From: Pyrenochaeta sp. MPI-SDFR-AT-0127
Taxonomy: Eukaryota; Ascomycota; Dothideomycetes; Pleosporales; Cucurbitariaceae
Reading direction: 5' to 3'
NCBI GenBank assembly: GCA_020747015.1
Contig: JAGTJM010000017.1
Span: 62,001 to 126,000, forward strand
Length of the DNA stretch: 64,000 nucleotides
Positions 35,211-45,888 of this stretch are shown here, in pieces. The notes under the pieces were generated by a model. That model had not been told where the DNA came from, did no database searches, and saw only the letters and a list, made by a program, of their open reading frames with translations. How positions within the stretch are numbered: position 1 is the first letter of the stretch; each line of letters opens with the position of its first letter. The translations under genes were made by a program, and so were the position numbers.

Positions 35211-36742
35211 CTAGGACTTCTCACCAGCTGTGGTCTTCCCACTCTTCCCACTCTTCATACTTTTAACACTCCTCAAACTCTTCTTGCTCGCCGTCCGCTT
35301 CAGCTTGGCTTTGAGTTTTTTCCACTTTTGTTGCAACGAGTCCGCTCCCTCTTCTTGCTCCTCTCTTATACTTCTGCCATCGCTCTCAAAGCTACCTCGA
35401 GGGTATGTGACTTCACTCCCCAAGTCGATGCTCTCCACGTTGCGCTGGTGATGCTGAAGTTGATGCGCGTTGTTTAATGGCTTTGACGGAAATTTGGGCT
35501 TGCCGAGTAGTATAAATTCAAGTGTCTGCCACGCTGCCATGTTTGCAATCGGACTCTCGCTTGAGTTGCCCTGAACTTCTGCGTTCTTCCATGGACAGTG
35601 TTCACGGTGCGATTCGAGGAGGTTGAGCCGTAGACTCTCGATTGGTAAGTCTAGTTTCGTACTCATCTCTTTGAGTCGTGTGTCTGATGAAAGCCAGAGT
35701 CCGAGGCGCTGGAAGCAGTGGTTGCATACTGCGAGGCTGATGCGCGATTCTGACACGCCTGCCCAGCCAAACAGGGCGAATGCAAAGGCTACAACGTCTG
35801 TGGATGATCTAGGGGGTTCGATCGCAGTTTCTGGGTCTTTGTAGAAGGAAGCAGGGATACGCTTCAATATGTCCTGAATTGGAGGGTCGGGGTAGGTGAT
35901 GTTCTCGAGTAGAGGGAGGTCGGCAGCTATGGGCGTGAAGGAAGAGTAGCGACTAAGTAGCTCCGCTGAGCTCTTTGTACGTGATGCAATGGCTATATGG
36001 TATATGTCCTCTGCCCCAATATGTTAGTTTATAGCTTCGGATTTAAACAACGTTCGAGCGTACCTTGACAGCCTCGCTTTCTCCACATGCACTCTTCAGA
36101 GTGCCCGGTGACGATCAGCTCCTGGTATCTCTCCACGAGTGCATCATCCACATCTGCGGCCAAATCCTCGCTCGTGTCAATATCCTTTCCATGTGCGTCT
36201 TTCCGCTTTGGCCTTAATTTGACAGCAACACGCTTCTCGCAACCACCCTTACAAGCCACCGTGTTCCACGTATCGCAACTCCAGCCCCTCTTCGCCCACT
36301 CGACCTCGCTGATTGCATCTGGCTTCGTCGTCCACTTCTTTACGTCAGCGAATGTTTTCAACCTTTCCAAGAATTGTTCCTGGCTGTACGGCTGGAAGTT
36401 TGGCGCTTTGCGTGGAGTAGAAGCTATAGGTGCCTGTTTGTTTCCCACGACTCTGACTGTGCCTTCTCTTCGTGGAACGAGGAACTGTTCCTTGAGCTGC
36501 CGTATTCGTTCTTGGCCCTCAGTGATGTTTCTCTGTCGTTCCATGCTAAGATTTGCGCTTCGAGGGCGCTTGTTCGGCGGTTCGGGACTCTCAGGCTGTG
36601 AAAGAGATGCAGTCGATACATTGGACTCGTGGAGAGTACTCGCTAATGAAGTCGTCGAAGTACTGGCGGCAAGGTTGTCGAGAAGCTTGTGGAACTTGCG
36701 CTTCGTGGTCGCGAGCGCGGGCTGTGGATCAGCGGGCGCCAT
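35211..36742 (-). CDS. C3HC/Rsm1-type zinc-finger protein (NIPA/ZC3HC1 family)
   Basis: Exons 36742-36064 and 36010-35211 with a 53-bp intron give 492 residues. The start at 36742 (MAPADPQ) precedes the conserved TKRKFHKLLDNL segment; the frame is open further upstream, but that part looks non-coding. A first zinc module has W-x-CDTWNTVACKGGC and, just before the intron, HSEECMWRKRGC; a second, Rsm1-like module has AVCNHCFQRLGLW and ESHREHCPWKN. The C-terminus is strongly basic (SKKSLRSVKSMKSGKSGK). Family members include S. pombe Rsm1 (mRNA export) and human ZC3HC1, a nuclear basket/F-box protein. A nuclear-pore-linked role is therefore likely. It is head to head with MET22. Confidence 0.88.
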
Positions 36743-37199
36743 GGTAGCGGTGTGAATAGCGGCGTCACTAGAAATCTCTGCTATGGGGAAAGAAGAGACT
36801 GGGATTTGTGATGTCCTGATTCGGAGGCGGCGTGGAGTGTGCGTGATTGCCTGTGCGTACAACGGTCCTTTGTGACGATCTTTGTTTACTTGCCCGGATG
36901 GCGGATATTTCGGCGCAGGAGGATCCGCGAACCACGTGAGGAGATACGGATGATACAGAATCAACCGTTCCAAGAGCTCTTTGAAGAAAAGTAACACAAA
37001 ATCTCGAAAAGGCTGTGGCGGCTAGGTCAGATCCGTGCCAGCTGGTGTTTGTTCTGCACGTCGTTACCATGGCGTTCGCCCCACGAATTAGGAAACCCCC
37101 GATGGGCCGCACCGAGCCAGCAATGTTACGTCAAGCCAACCCACATGCCACCCCACCAAGAGCAACTGACCAGACCAGACCTGCATAGCTTTTTAGCTC
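36743..37199. promoter_or_regulatory. Divergent upstream region of the Rsm1-type gene and MET22
   Basis: 457 bp between two outward-facing start codons. The left 250 bp are open in the frame of the zinc-finger gene but carry no conserved sequence. No specific site assigned. Confidence 0.4.
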
Positions 37200-38456
37200 A
37201 TGCCCGCCCAAATTGCGCCATCTAGATTCTTTTTTCTGGCCCTCGCCATCCTGGCTTTCTCACTACTTAATCCCTCTTTGTTCTCCCGGACTGCTGCTCG
37301 ACTGTCGCAATTGAAGCAGCATATTTACCCCTCCCCCGCATTCCACCTTTCAAAATCGGCATACTCCAATTCGAGTCGAACACTACACACAATGGCTTAC
37401 GAGAAGGAACTGGAGATTGCTCTCCTAGCTGTCCAACGAGCTGCAATCCTCACCAAGTCGGTCTACTCGAGCCACTCCAAAGGCACTCTGTCCAAGAGCG
37501 ACTCCTCACCCGTCACAATTGGCGACTTCGGCGCACAGGCTCTCATCATCGCGTCGATAAAACATGTCTTCCCAGACGATGAAGTAGTTGGCGAGGAAGA
37601 CGCCGACGACCTTCGCAAGGATGATTCGCTCCGTGATCTCGTCTGGGAGTTGGTGCAAGCCGCGAAACTGGACGACAGCTCATCCGAGGACAAGATTGGT
37701 GGCCCAATCAAGAGCGTAGACGACATGTTGACAGCAATTGATAACGGAAGGAGTGAGGGAGGCAGGAAAGGAAGGATCTGGGCACTCGATCCGATTGACG
37801 GCACAAAAGGGTTCTTGCGTGGTGGGCAGTATGCAGTCTGCCTAGGATTGTTGGTCGATGGAATACCAACTGTTGGAGTGATTGGCTGCCCGAACCTCCC
37901 TGTCGACGACCAAGCACCACTTGACTCATCAACTGGGCAAGATGCAGACGACAAAGAGGGTAAGGGTGTATTGTTCGGCGCTGTGAAGGGCGAAGGAGCA
38001 ACAAGCCGACCACTCACGAACGGCGCTTTGCAAGAGCCAAAGAAGATATCTATGAAGCCTCTTCCTGATGTCTCACAAGCGACCTTCTGCGAATCCGTTG
38101 AGGCAGGTCACTCGTCACAAGGCGACAATGCAGCAATTGCCTCGAAGCTCGGCATCACCAAGCCTTCAGTGCGCATGGACTCGCAAGCCAAGTATGGATC
38201 GATTGCACGCGGAGCCGGCGACCTCTATCTACGACTCCCCACGAGCAAGACATATCAGGAGAAGATTTGGGATCACGCGGCAGGTGTGGTTCTTGTGCAA
38301 GAGGCAGGTGGAGAGGTCAGTGATGCATACGGAAAACCTCTGGATTTTGGCATTGGAAGAACCCTTAAGGAAAATAAGGGCGTAGTTGCTGCGCCGAAGG
38401 ATGCATTCCCCAAGGTCATTGCGGCTGTCAAGGAGGTATTGAGCGCTAAGGAGTAA
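37200..38456 (+). CDS. MET22: 3'(2'),5'-bisphosphate nucleotidase (MET22/HAL2)
   Basis: Single exon, 418 residues from the first ATG or 354 from an internal ATG at 37392 (MAYEKELEIAL), which matches the usual family start. The enzyme hydrolyses PAP to AMP and PAPS to APS, relieving product inhibition in sulfate assimilation and RNA processing; in yeast it is the lithium/sodium-sensitive target. Seen are the metal-site motifs of the inositol monophosphatase fold: SPVTIGDFGAQA, GEEDADD, DPIDGTKGFLRGGQYA and WDHAAGVVLVQEAGG. The 64-residue N-terminal extension has a hydrophobic segment (FFFLALAILAFSLLN) followed by Arg/Ser, like a signal-anchor or targeting sequence. Whether it is translated is unclear. 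Confidence 0.94.
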   Translation: MPAQIAPSRFFFLALAILAFSLLNPSLFSRTAARLSQLKQHIYPSPAFHLSKSAYSNSSRTLHTMAYEKELEIALLAVQRAAILTKSVYSSHSKGTLSKSDSSPVTIGDFGAQALIIASIKHVFPDDEVVGEEDADDLRKDDSLRDLVWELVQAAKLDDSSSEDKIGGPIKSVDDMLTAIDNGRSEGGRKGRIWALDPIDGTKGFLRGGQYAVCLGLLVDGIPTVGVIGCPNLPVDDQAPLDSSTGQDADDKEGKGVLFGAVKGEGATSRPLTNGALQEPKKISMKPLPDVSQATFCESVEAGHSSQGDNAAIASKLGITKPSVRMDSQAKYGSIARGAGDLYLRLPTSKTYQEKIWDHAAGVVLVQEAGGEVSDAYGKPLDFGIGRTLKENKGVVAAPKDAFPKVIAAVKEVLSAKE

Positions 38457-38540
38457 AAGTGGCAATGTCCCTTGAATTCTCGTTCTTATATATTGTAGAC
38501 TGTATTCAAACTGAGAAAGATGGCAACACACTCCTACGTT

Positions 38541-40230
38541 CTAATCCCTCCTAACCTTCACTAGACCTCTAATCTTTCCGATTGGTGTTGGCACAAAATG
38601 GTCCTTCCATTCCATATCCGCTGCTGTGGTGTACCCCGTCGTCTGTATCTCGAACCTTCGAAATAAATGCGCTGTTGTCAGATGTAAAGTTGCATTAGCA
38701 AGGCTGTTCATTTTATCAGCAATAATGACTACACAATGATTGAGCCAGGAAAACATACTTGATGCCTATGCAGGACCTCGAACCACGAGAGAACGACAGC
38801 ATTTGCCGGTCGCGCAACTTGTAAGTTTCAGGATCGCAGAGCCATCGCTCGGGTACAAATTTGAAAGGGTCGGGAAAGGTATTTGGATCAGTATTTTGTA
38901 GGTAAATCCCAGCCGTGATTGTAATCTGCTGTCATGTCAGTGACTTCTCTCCTAATCCAGTGGAAAATTGGTAGTGAACTCACGCCGCCCGGTACAAACA
39001 CTTCACCCAATCTCGCCCCGTCTTTGGGTACTCTTCTAATAGCCCTACCAGGCACTCCGTAACTCAATCTTAGCCCTTCTTTGACTACAGCGCGGAGATA
39101 TTCGAATCCTTGTCCTTCCAAACTTGCGGAATCCAAAACCTCTTCTTTACTCTTAATACTGCGCTTCAGCTCTGCCAGCAACTTTGCTTCGATGTCTGGG
39201 TTTTGGGTGACGTGCCAGAGTATATTGCCAAGTGCGTTAGCCGTTGTGTCTGTTCCCGCGGCAATCATCAAACATCCATCTGCTACCATGTCTGATTTAG
39301 GGGGTGTAACTTGTCCTTTGGATCCATTCGGGCGAAGCATCAAGTCGAACATTGTTGGGACCTTTTCCTCTCTCTCGCCATCTTCCTTTCCTTCAGCTTG
39401 CTCTGCCTCCGCACTCTTTATCGCATCCTCCACCCGTACCTGTGCCATTCGCTGCATCAGTTGAAACCCATGTATCGGAGGAAACCTCTCCTTCCTCACA
39501 TTCTCCGGCAAGGCGAGAATGAATTTGGTAAGCAGTCCAAAGACATTCGGGAAAAAGAACGGTACTGTAGCTAGTTCAAACCCCTCCACAAACGTCTCCA
39601 CTGTAGTATTTCTGAATCCTGGACTCGCCAATGCACCCAAATCGCTCTGGAAACAATAGTCCATCACAACATCAGCAGTCAAGCACCGGAACGCGTAGTA
39701 GAAGTTCACTACTGTTTTGTCTGTCGCGGCCAGGGTGGAGAGGAACTGCACGAGTTTCTTTCGGTGCAGCACGGGTTCAACACGTGAGATGGCCGATTTG
39801 GAGAAGAAAGGGGATAGGAACTCTTTGCGTTTTCTGGTTTCAGCCAGTGTGATTTTGGACTGAAGAGAGCCGGTGAGGAATGGATTGTCGTGCCAGACGC
39901 GATCGAATTGGGTCCCTACGCGGTGGATCCTGCTTTCCATCAGTACTCAGCCATGCTCAAGGGCTGGAGAGTGTGTTACTGGTTGTAGCCTTCTAAGTCT
40001 GCTACGTGAAGTTCGTTTGGCTGTATCCTAATAATCGGCCCATATTTCTTGTGTAACTCTGGGAGGTGCTTGATGAGTCCTGGAGTGAGGATATCGTAGT
40101 AAGCGTTCCATAGAGTAGTTGCAGCGGCCAGCTTTGGCCCGGGGAATGAGGCAAGAGGATGAAAGTAAAGTCGGTAAATGGTCTTGGTAAATATATAAAG
40201 GAGAAAAGTAATGGCGACGAGAACGAACAT
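38541..40230 (-). CDS. Cytochrome P450 monooxygenase
   Basis: Four exons, 40230-39980, 39929-38984, 38925-38759 and 38703-38541, with introns of 50, 58 and 55 bp, give 508 residues, a normal microsomal P450. It has an N-terminal membrane anchor (MFVLVAITFLLYIF), the proline hinge FPGPK, I-helix oxygen site AAGTDTTANAL, the ExxR helix (VKEGLRLSYG), PERW, and the heme loop FSRGSRSCIGI with its Cys ligand. The general look (YFHPLASFPGPKLAAATTLW start) resembles trichodiene-oxygenase-like (CYP58-type) fungal P450s, but the substrate is unknown. It acts at the ER with a P450 reductase. The neighbours are a PLC-like gene and a flavoprotein, with no backbone synthase, so a biosynthetic cluster is not supported. 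Confidence 0.93.
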
Positions 40231-40900
40231 AATTAGATTTGTATTTCCTCAAATTAAATGAAGAAATAGTTTTTCGGCAAACTAGGTAGAATATACTCCA
40301 GTATTTATCTCAAAATGGGAACTCAACGAGGCTGGGAAAGTGAGGTAAGCGCAATGCCCAGTGTAAGCCCTTGCTGGCCCTGGATCCTGCACCCTGACAT
40401 CAACACGCGAACGAACTCGGATTCGCCAAGCAAGTGCAGTAGGCGACCATGGCCAATAAAAGAAAGAGATCTCAGGATCACAGAGATTCCACTATTATTT
40501 TCTCACAATCTTGTTCTCTTTCCTCGCTAGTGTCAATATGCAGGAGTAGTGGCTATCGCAAAGGCCGATATTGCCATAGAAGCTTGCTCAAATTATATGA
40601 GATTGGAACAGTGAAGAGGAGATGAGAGATGGTAGGCATATTTCAAACAAATTATCCTACTTTCGAAGAATGCGACAACTTGTTTGCTATCGAAGATTTT
40701 GTCCAAGTCTTGCTACGTACCGCAGGGGCGGCATCTGCTGTCAGCGCTAGCATGGTACTGAGGTCGACTCAATCAACAAGGAAACGATACAATTAGTCGG
40801 ATCAGAAGCACAGCCCCAGGGTATCAACTTTAAGTTTGCACAATTGGTTAGAGCTTCATGGACTCTTAGTTCTTGGCTGCTCATTGATCGCTCATCCAAG
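40231..40900. other. Intergenic, upstream of the P450 gene
   Basis: Spacer between two minus-strand genes; should hold the P450 promoter and the 3' region of the PLC-like gene. Nothing else recognised. Confidence 0.4.
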
Positions 40901-42316
40901 CTATCCCAACCGATCTCGACACATATTGATAGCAACATCGGCCGTCCCACCATCAAAGAAATCGTTCAACAGTACTACTACACTTTCCTCCCTCGTCAGG
41001 CTCTTCCCGGTATCGCCTCTCAACAGCGGCAAGATCTTGCTGTCACACACTGGCTTTGTCGCCAAAATTGGACTGGTCGAAACATCTGCGTCCAATACGC
41101 TCGCAATGATCACGTCTCGAATGTTCGTAGCGGTGGCCTGGCACTGTAACAATATAACCGGATGACCTTGTGGTGGGTTCTGCGCCATTTGGTTGAGTTT
41201 ATCGACCATGGAGTCGCCAGTCAGTGTTGCATTTGCGGCATCGTCGTAGTTGGAGACTTGATTCACATTTTGGAGAACGATCAATCTCTTCTTCTCATTT
41301 CTTAGATCCCTAATACTCTTGCCCATCATATCGTCTTGGTTGCCGACTTGGATATCTTTATCCCTTAGGACATCGTTGAGAACGTCTCGGAGTTCATCGT
41401 CGTTAGGTCGTGGACAGTCGCCTGGAACACCGTCCCAGCGGTTCTGCACAACAACAATTTCGTCGCCGTGATCTTGGAGAAACTGAGCAATGTCGGTGAG
41501 AAGCTGTCTGTAGAGCATTCCAGGAATTGCGCCATGTTGGAAGTACCATGTGTCCTCAAGTGGAGAGACGCGCTGCATTTGGCGATGACATTTTGCTGGT
41601 CTGAACTCGAAATATCGTGCACCAATCTTGAGAATGGTATCGAGACTATCCTTCTGAGTCACAGCTAGGGCGCGGATGATGTCCGGTGCGATTCGATTGA
41701 TTGCTCCATCGCCGACCTTGTTGAAAACATCGAAAATATTTGGCAGACTCCGCCCGAGTACTTCCTTGATGATGCCCGTGCCAGCATTCTTCAGCAGCTC
41801 CATACTTGTTTGCATGCTGTTCATTCCAATATCATGCGCAGAAGGTAAGACCATCTTATTGAATGGTCGATTCGACTTGTCGTCCCCTTGCGGGATGACA
41901 TCACGCATCCAATTCTCGTAGTTCCTGGTGACTGTGACATAGCACTGATGCTGCTTCGGCAACTGAGCAAGTCCAGGTCCAGCATCGTAAAATCCATATA
42001 CCACAATCAAGTCTCCATTATCAACAAAGATACTCGGTGTTTGACTCATGTCGACCATGCTTCCATTCTCAATTTTCCCGGTCATCGAGTTCACATCGAC
42101 CCACTGCTTCGTGAGCTCGCGGCCATCGCGGCGAACAATGAATTCGAATTTGCCAGTGAAGTCGAAGGTCCCGAGGTGCCTTTTATCAACTTCGAGATGA
42201 TCGATTGTAAACTCGTGTTGGTTGCTCCGTTTGACGTTGCTTTTAGGGACGGAGAACTCAATTTCCACGCCATCAACGGCAATATAGGTGAAGCATTTGA
42301 TACCTTTTGACGGCAT
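40901..42316 (-). CDS. PLC-like phosphodiesterase (PI-PLC X-domain fold)
   Basis: Single exon of 471 residues from the first true ATG at 42316 (MPSKGIKC); the open frame extends 36 bp further but begins with TTG. Residues ~1-135 form a beta-rich domain with no match I can name. The rest has PI-PLC X-like features: VLPSAHDIGMNS with the first catalytic-type His, LDTILKIGARYFEFRPA, a second His in WYFQHGAIPGM, and DIAQFLQDHGDEIVVVQNRW. This resembles bacterial-type PI-PLC and fungal PLC-like phosphodiesterases. No signal peptide or GPI tail is evident, unlike many fungal relatives, so it may be cytosolic. Substrate could be phosphatidylinositol or glycerophosphodiesters. Confidence 0.82.
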   Translation of the reverse strand: MPSKGIKCFTYIAVDGVEIEFSVPKSNVKRSNQHEFTIDHLEVDKRHLGTFDFTGKFEFIVRRDGRELTKQWVDVNSMTGKIENGSMVDMSQTPSIFVDNGDLIVVYGFYDAGPGLAQLPKQHQCYVTVTRNYENWMRDVIPQGDDKSNRPFNKMVLPSAHDIGMNSMQTSMELLKNAGTGIIKEVLGRSLPNIFDVFNKVGDGAINRIAPDIIRALAVTQKDSLDTILKIGARYFEFRPAKCHRQMQRVSPLEDTWYFQHGAIPGMLYRQLLTDIAQFLQDHGDEIVVVQNRWDGVPGDCPRPNDDELRDVLNDVLRDKDIQVGNQDDMMGKSIRDLRNEKKRLIVLQNVNQVSNYDDAANATLTGDSMVDKLNQMAQNPPQGHPVILLQCQATATNIRDVIIASVLDADVSTSPILATKPVCDSKILPLLRGDTGKSLTREESVVVLLNDFFDGGTADVAINMCRDRLG

Positions 42317-42831
42317 ACTGACAAAACTCCTCTTTTCTTTTCTTTGCCTCAATCGTCGGATTGTTCCAATTACGCTTTAATAAGAAGACGATCCTCGTTC
42401 TGTATTGGTGTTGTTTCCAAAGGCTTCGTTGCACAGCTGCAGCGGGTGTTGCGAGGGGGATTCCTCGGCGACAGCTGAGGCTGAGATGACGATGCGGGGT
42501 GACATCTTTATACGACTGGGTGGTAGCGATCTAGACGCCATCTCAGATCCAGACCTTGCATGCTTTTAGCGGTGGCTCAGCTGTGGTGTTGACGTGGGTC
42601 TTCCCAGGCACACCAATGAGGTAATGTAATGCTCGCACGCTAATCGGTTCACTCGGACAATGTGGGGTCGTTCGACAGAAGTACGTTTGCATCGCAGATG
42701 TTGAACCCCAAACCGGCTTCACGGCACAACTTGGAAGAGATTTAGCTCAAAAACCTCCAATTGGTATTCAGAGGCCGCGTCATCGAGAACAAAGCACGCT
42801 GTGCCTTTGCATTACGTTATTACGTACCAAA
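42317..42831. other. Intergenic, upstream of the PLC-like gene
   Basis: About 0.5 kb between two minus-strand genes. No feature recognised. Confidence 0.4.
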
Positions 42832-44727
42832 TCAATATCTGCCCAGCCCAAGAATCACCTCCGCAGCCTTCTCAGCAGCAACAATGAACGTTGCTTGTGG
42901 ATTTCCCGTTGGCACTCCATTGATGATCCCCGCATCCACCACAAATAGGTTCTTTGTTCCGCATACCTTCGTCGTAGTATCAACAACCGCGCCTTCATCC
43001 TTACAAGTCCTGCCCATTTTCGTACTTCCCGCCCAATGATTCCTTGTCAAACTTTGCGTTGCAATGTAGAATCTCAGGTAATCTTCTAGTGACGTTCCCG
43101 GAGGCGGGTATATGATTGAAGAATTAGGTATTGTTTTCAAGATCTCAACTATGGATGCTGCGCTTGCAAGCATAGCTTTGAAGTCGTGGTCGCCTTCATC
43201 GTTGAAAAATGGTGTTTTGGAGACATTAACGAAAAGTCTAGAATCGGTGGATAGGGACAGTCGGCCACGGGATGTCTTTCCGAGATTCAGATTGGAGGAA
43301 AAAGCGAGGATAGGTGTATCGCTAAGTCCCTGGCCGTCACCAGAGGTAAAATCCCATTGAATGATCCTGTCTCTGCCATCTGCACCCTTGATTGTGTCCC
43401 AGCTGACGGGTCCTATACTAGGTTGCAGTTCCGCCAGTGGACCACTCCTGTGCTCCAGGTATTGCTTGATTTCTGGTCTCGTGGCTGGCGTGCTGTTGTA
43501 CACGCCTACCCAGTCGTAGAGCTCCAAATATGGAGTAGCTACAGCGAGGGTAATGGATGGTGAGTCGTCGAGGTTGTGACCTACAGGGAGATCGATCCAC
43601 TGCTTCTTGGGTGGAAGCTTCGCGGCTTCAGTGGAGTGGTTCGATAACTGAGTAAGCTGATCCTGCGGGCCAATGCCTGAGCGGAGGAGGATCTTGAAGG
43701 TATTAAACACACCTGCGGAGATTATGACTCGACCTGTGCCTGGCGTGACTTTAATACGACCGGTAAGCCCACCAGGATGGGTAGCCTCAACATCAACGCC
43801 TGTCGCGGTATCTCCGTTGCGTAACACCCTAGCTACGGTTGTATTGAGCTGGAGCTTGAAGTTCTTCCTCTTGCTCGCAGAGACGAGGTACGTCGCCATT
43901 GGGCCGCCTTTCTCTCCATTGATGAAAAAGAACTCCGCAGACGAACTCACGCGGTCTCTATCCTCTAGCTCATCGTTCGCACGAATGAGCCGGAAGGGCT
44001 CAGCGAGCGAAGAGTTGGTGAAGGCATCCCAAACAATCTTTGTGCCATTTGTAAGATAAGACTTACCATCTTGGCTTGGTGTATCGGTCCAAGGCAGTCT
44101 CTTCTTCACTTTCCGGGATGCAGAGGCCACATCAGCCCAGCGGAAACCGGGTGGTTGGTTCAAATCGAAATCGCCAGGTGTCGGCTGAGGTAAATTTAGC
44201 ACTGTGTTCAGTATGATCCAGCGTGAATAGGTTACTCACAAGATACAACTGTCCAGCATTAATCGCCGGCCCACCACCCAAGATGCAACTCGCCGGCATC
44301 TGTACATCATCACACAGAATCCCCGCATTGTCAAATCCCGGTGTCCAGATAAGCTGCGCTAGAGCCGGAACATCGAAGCGCGTCAGGTTTGTTCCTTCAA
44401 GCCATGAAGGCTTGCGAGCTGCAGATTCATCAAATCAGGCTGTACTTTTGCCTAGCATATTACAAGAAATCGACTTACTACCACCCCAGCGCCCAGAAGA
44501 TGCCCATCCCCGCTCCAGCAGCAACACAGATTTGCCAGATTCAGAGAGCCGGTCTGCGAGGGGAATGCCAGAGGCACCGCTGCCGACAATTATGTAGTCC
44601 CATGTTCGGTCCAGTGGAGAGGGGGCAGCGAGAGCAATGGCTGATCGCCACGTTAGAACTCATATAAACGAAAAAGATATGTAGTATACCGACCTGGCCC
44701 AAGGATGAGAGCGAGCACCAACTTCAT
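42832..44727 (-). CDS. Secreted GMC flavoprotein, cellobiose-dehydrogenase-like
   Basis: Four exons, 44727-44694, 44640-44479, 44418-44240 and 44184-42832, with introns of 53, 60 and 55 bp, give 575 residues. It begins with a signal peptide (MKLVLALILGPAIALA, likely cut near ALA|APSP), interrupted by intron 1. The FAD-binding Rossmann motif is VGSGASGIPLADRLSESG, then LLLERG and SCILGGGPAINAG. The C-terminus has catalytic His (NHWAGSTKMG) and Asn (GVPTGNPQATF), the His/Asn pair of cellobiose dehydrogenase flavodomains (AA3). There is no N-terminal heme b domain or C-terminal cellulose-binding module, so it would be a stand-alone extracellular sugar dehydrogenase/oxidase. It lies beside the P450 and PLC-like genes, all on the minus strand. 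Confidence 0.9.
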
Positions 44728-45888
44728 GATTATAATAAAAGCTCTCTCAGATATTCTTCATTAGCATGTGTATCTCAAAAAGACACAATTGAACCAGTCC
44801 CAGCTTCTAAGAAGAGAAGAATGAACATGCCCTTTTAACTTTGACAGAATCCCATCCGTTCTATATATCCTCAAACCAACACGAGCACTCTCCGCCTAGC
44901 CAGAATATCGCAACAAAACTACATTCGACGGATCCATGCAAGCACAGCCTTCGCTGCAGGATTCCATGCACGCTTCTACCGTGTTTGCTGCATTTGCTAT
45001 TGGTGGAAGCCACCCCCGTCTAGGGGCCTGAAGGGCAATGGCAAGGCTTTCTTGCAAACTTCCCCAGTGTTCCCCTCGATTCCCGCTCATTAAATCTGGG
45101 GGGGCGCGTTTTGCGATCGGTTGGTCCTGCGTGGTAAGCAGCCACATATGGTTGAAGGATTTATCCGGACCGCTGGTCCCGGACAGCTGTGTTCATTCGG
45201 GTAGATGGGAGGCTCTCGCGTATGGCGGTAAGCATGGTATGCCGGCAAGGTAAACGAAACTAGACTGGCGAAAGTCTTGCTCTTGCTTTGGTATGAAGTT
45301 GGGGGAAGATAGAGGTCTTTCAGTATAACAATTGTAGTTGCCACAGGCGCTTGATTGAGTCTTCACCTATCATTACAACGATAAGAGCGCACCCACAATA
45401 ATTTGGACGTCAGTGTGAATGTAAGCACATCTCATTGAGTTTGCTATAAACTCTGCCTCTCACGACTCGCCCTTTGGTCAACTCAATTCCATCATCTCCT
45501 CTAGACATCCCATCACTTTTTATATCTGCAACTCTTTCAAGATTGCCATCTCACCGAGTGAGACCAACTCGAACCTGGGAAGGTGAGTCAAAGTCTCAAG
45601 CTCAGCTATGCTGACTATCGAGCGAGAGCTGCAGATATATCGGGGATCGGATATTCCATAGCGAGATGAGAAAGGCGGGCCGCCAACCAAAGCGAAGGTA
45701 AATAGATGCAGCAACCTGCACAAGGGAGCGCCATATCCAATGCTCACATAGCAATGCAGCGCATTCAAAAATTCCCCTTCCCCCCCAAAACGCCATAAAA
45801 AATCCAACAATTTCCGTCTCCGAAACAAGACCTTTGACTCCGAACACACCTTTGATAATCATCACGCCTTGTGCTCAGTCAGAAAGAC
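44728..45888. other. Intergenic spacer
   Basis: About 1.15 kb upstream of the flavoprotein and downstream of the spindle-pole gene. Several short frames, none with family features. No RNA gene seen. Confidence 0.4.

Noticed and set aside
38541..44727. Secondary-metabolite gene cluster
   Set aside because: No polyketide, peptide, terpene or alkaloid core enzyme and no transporter or regulator beside these genes.
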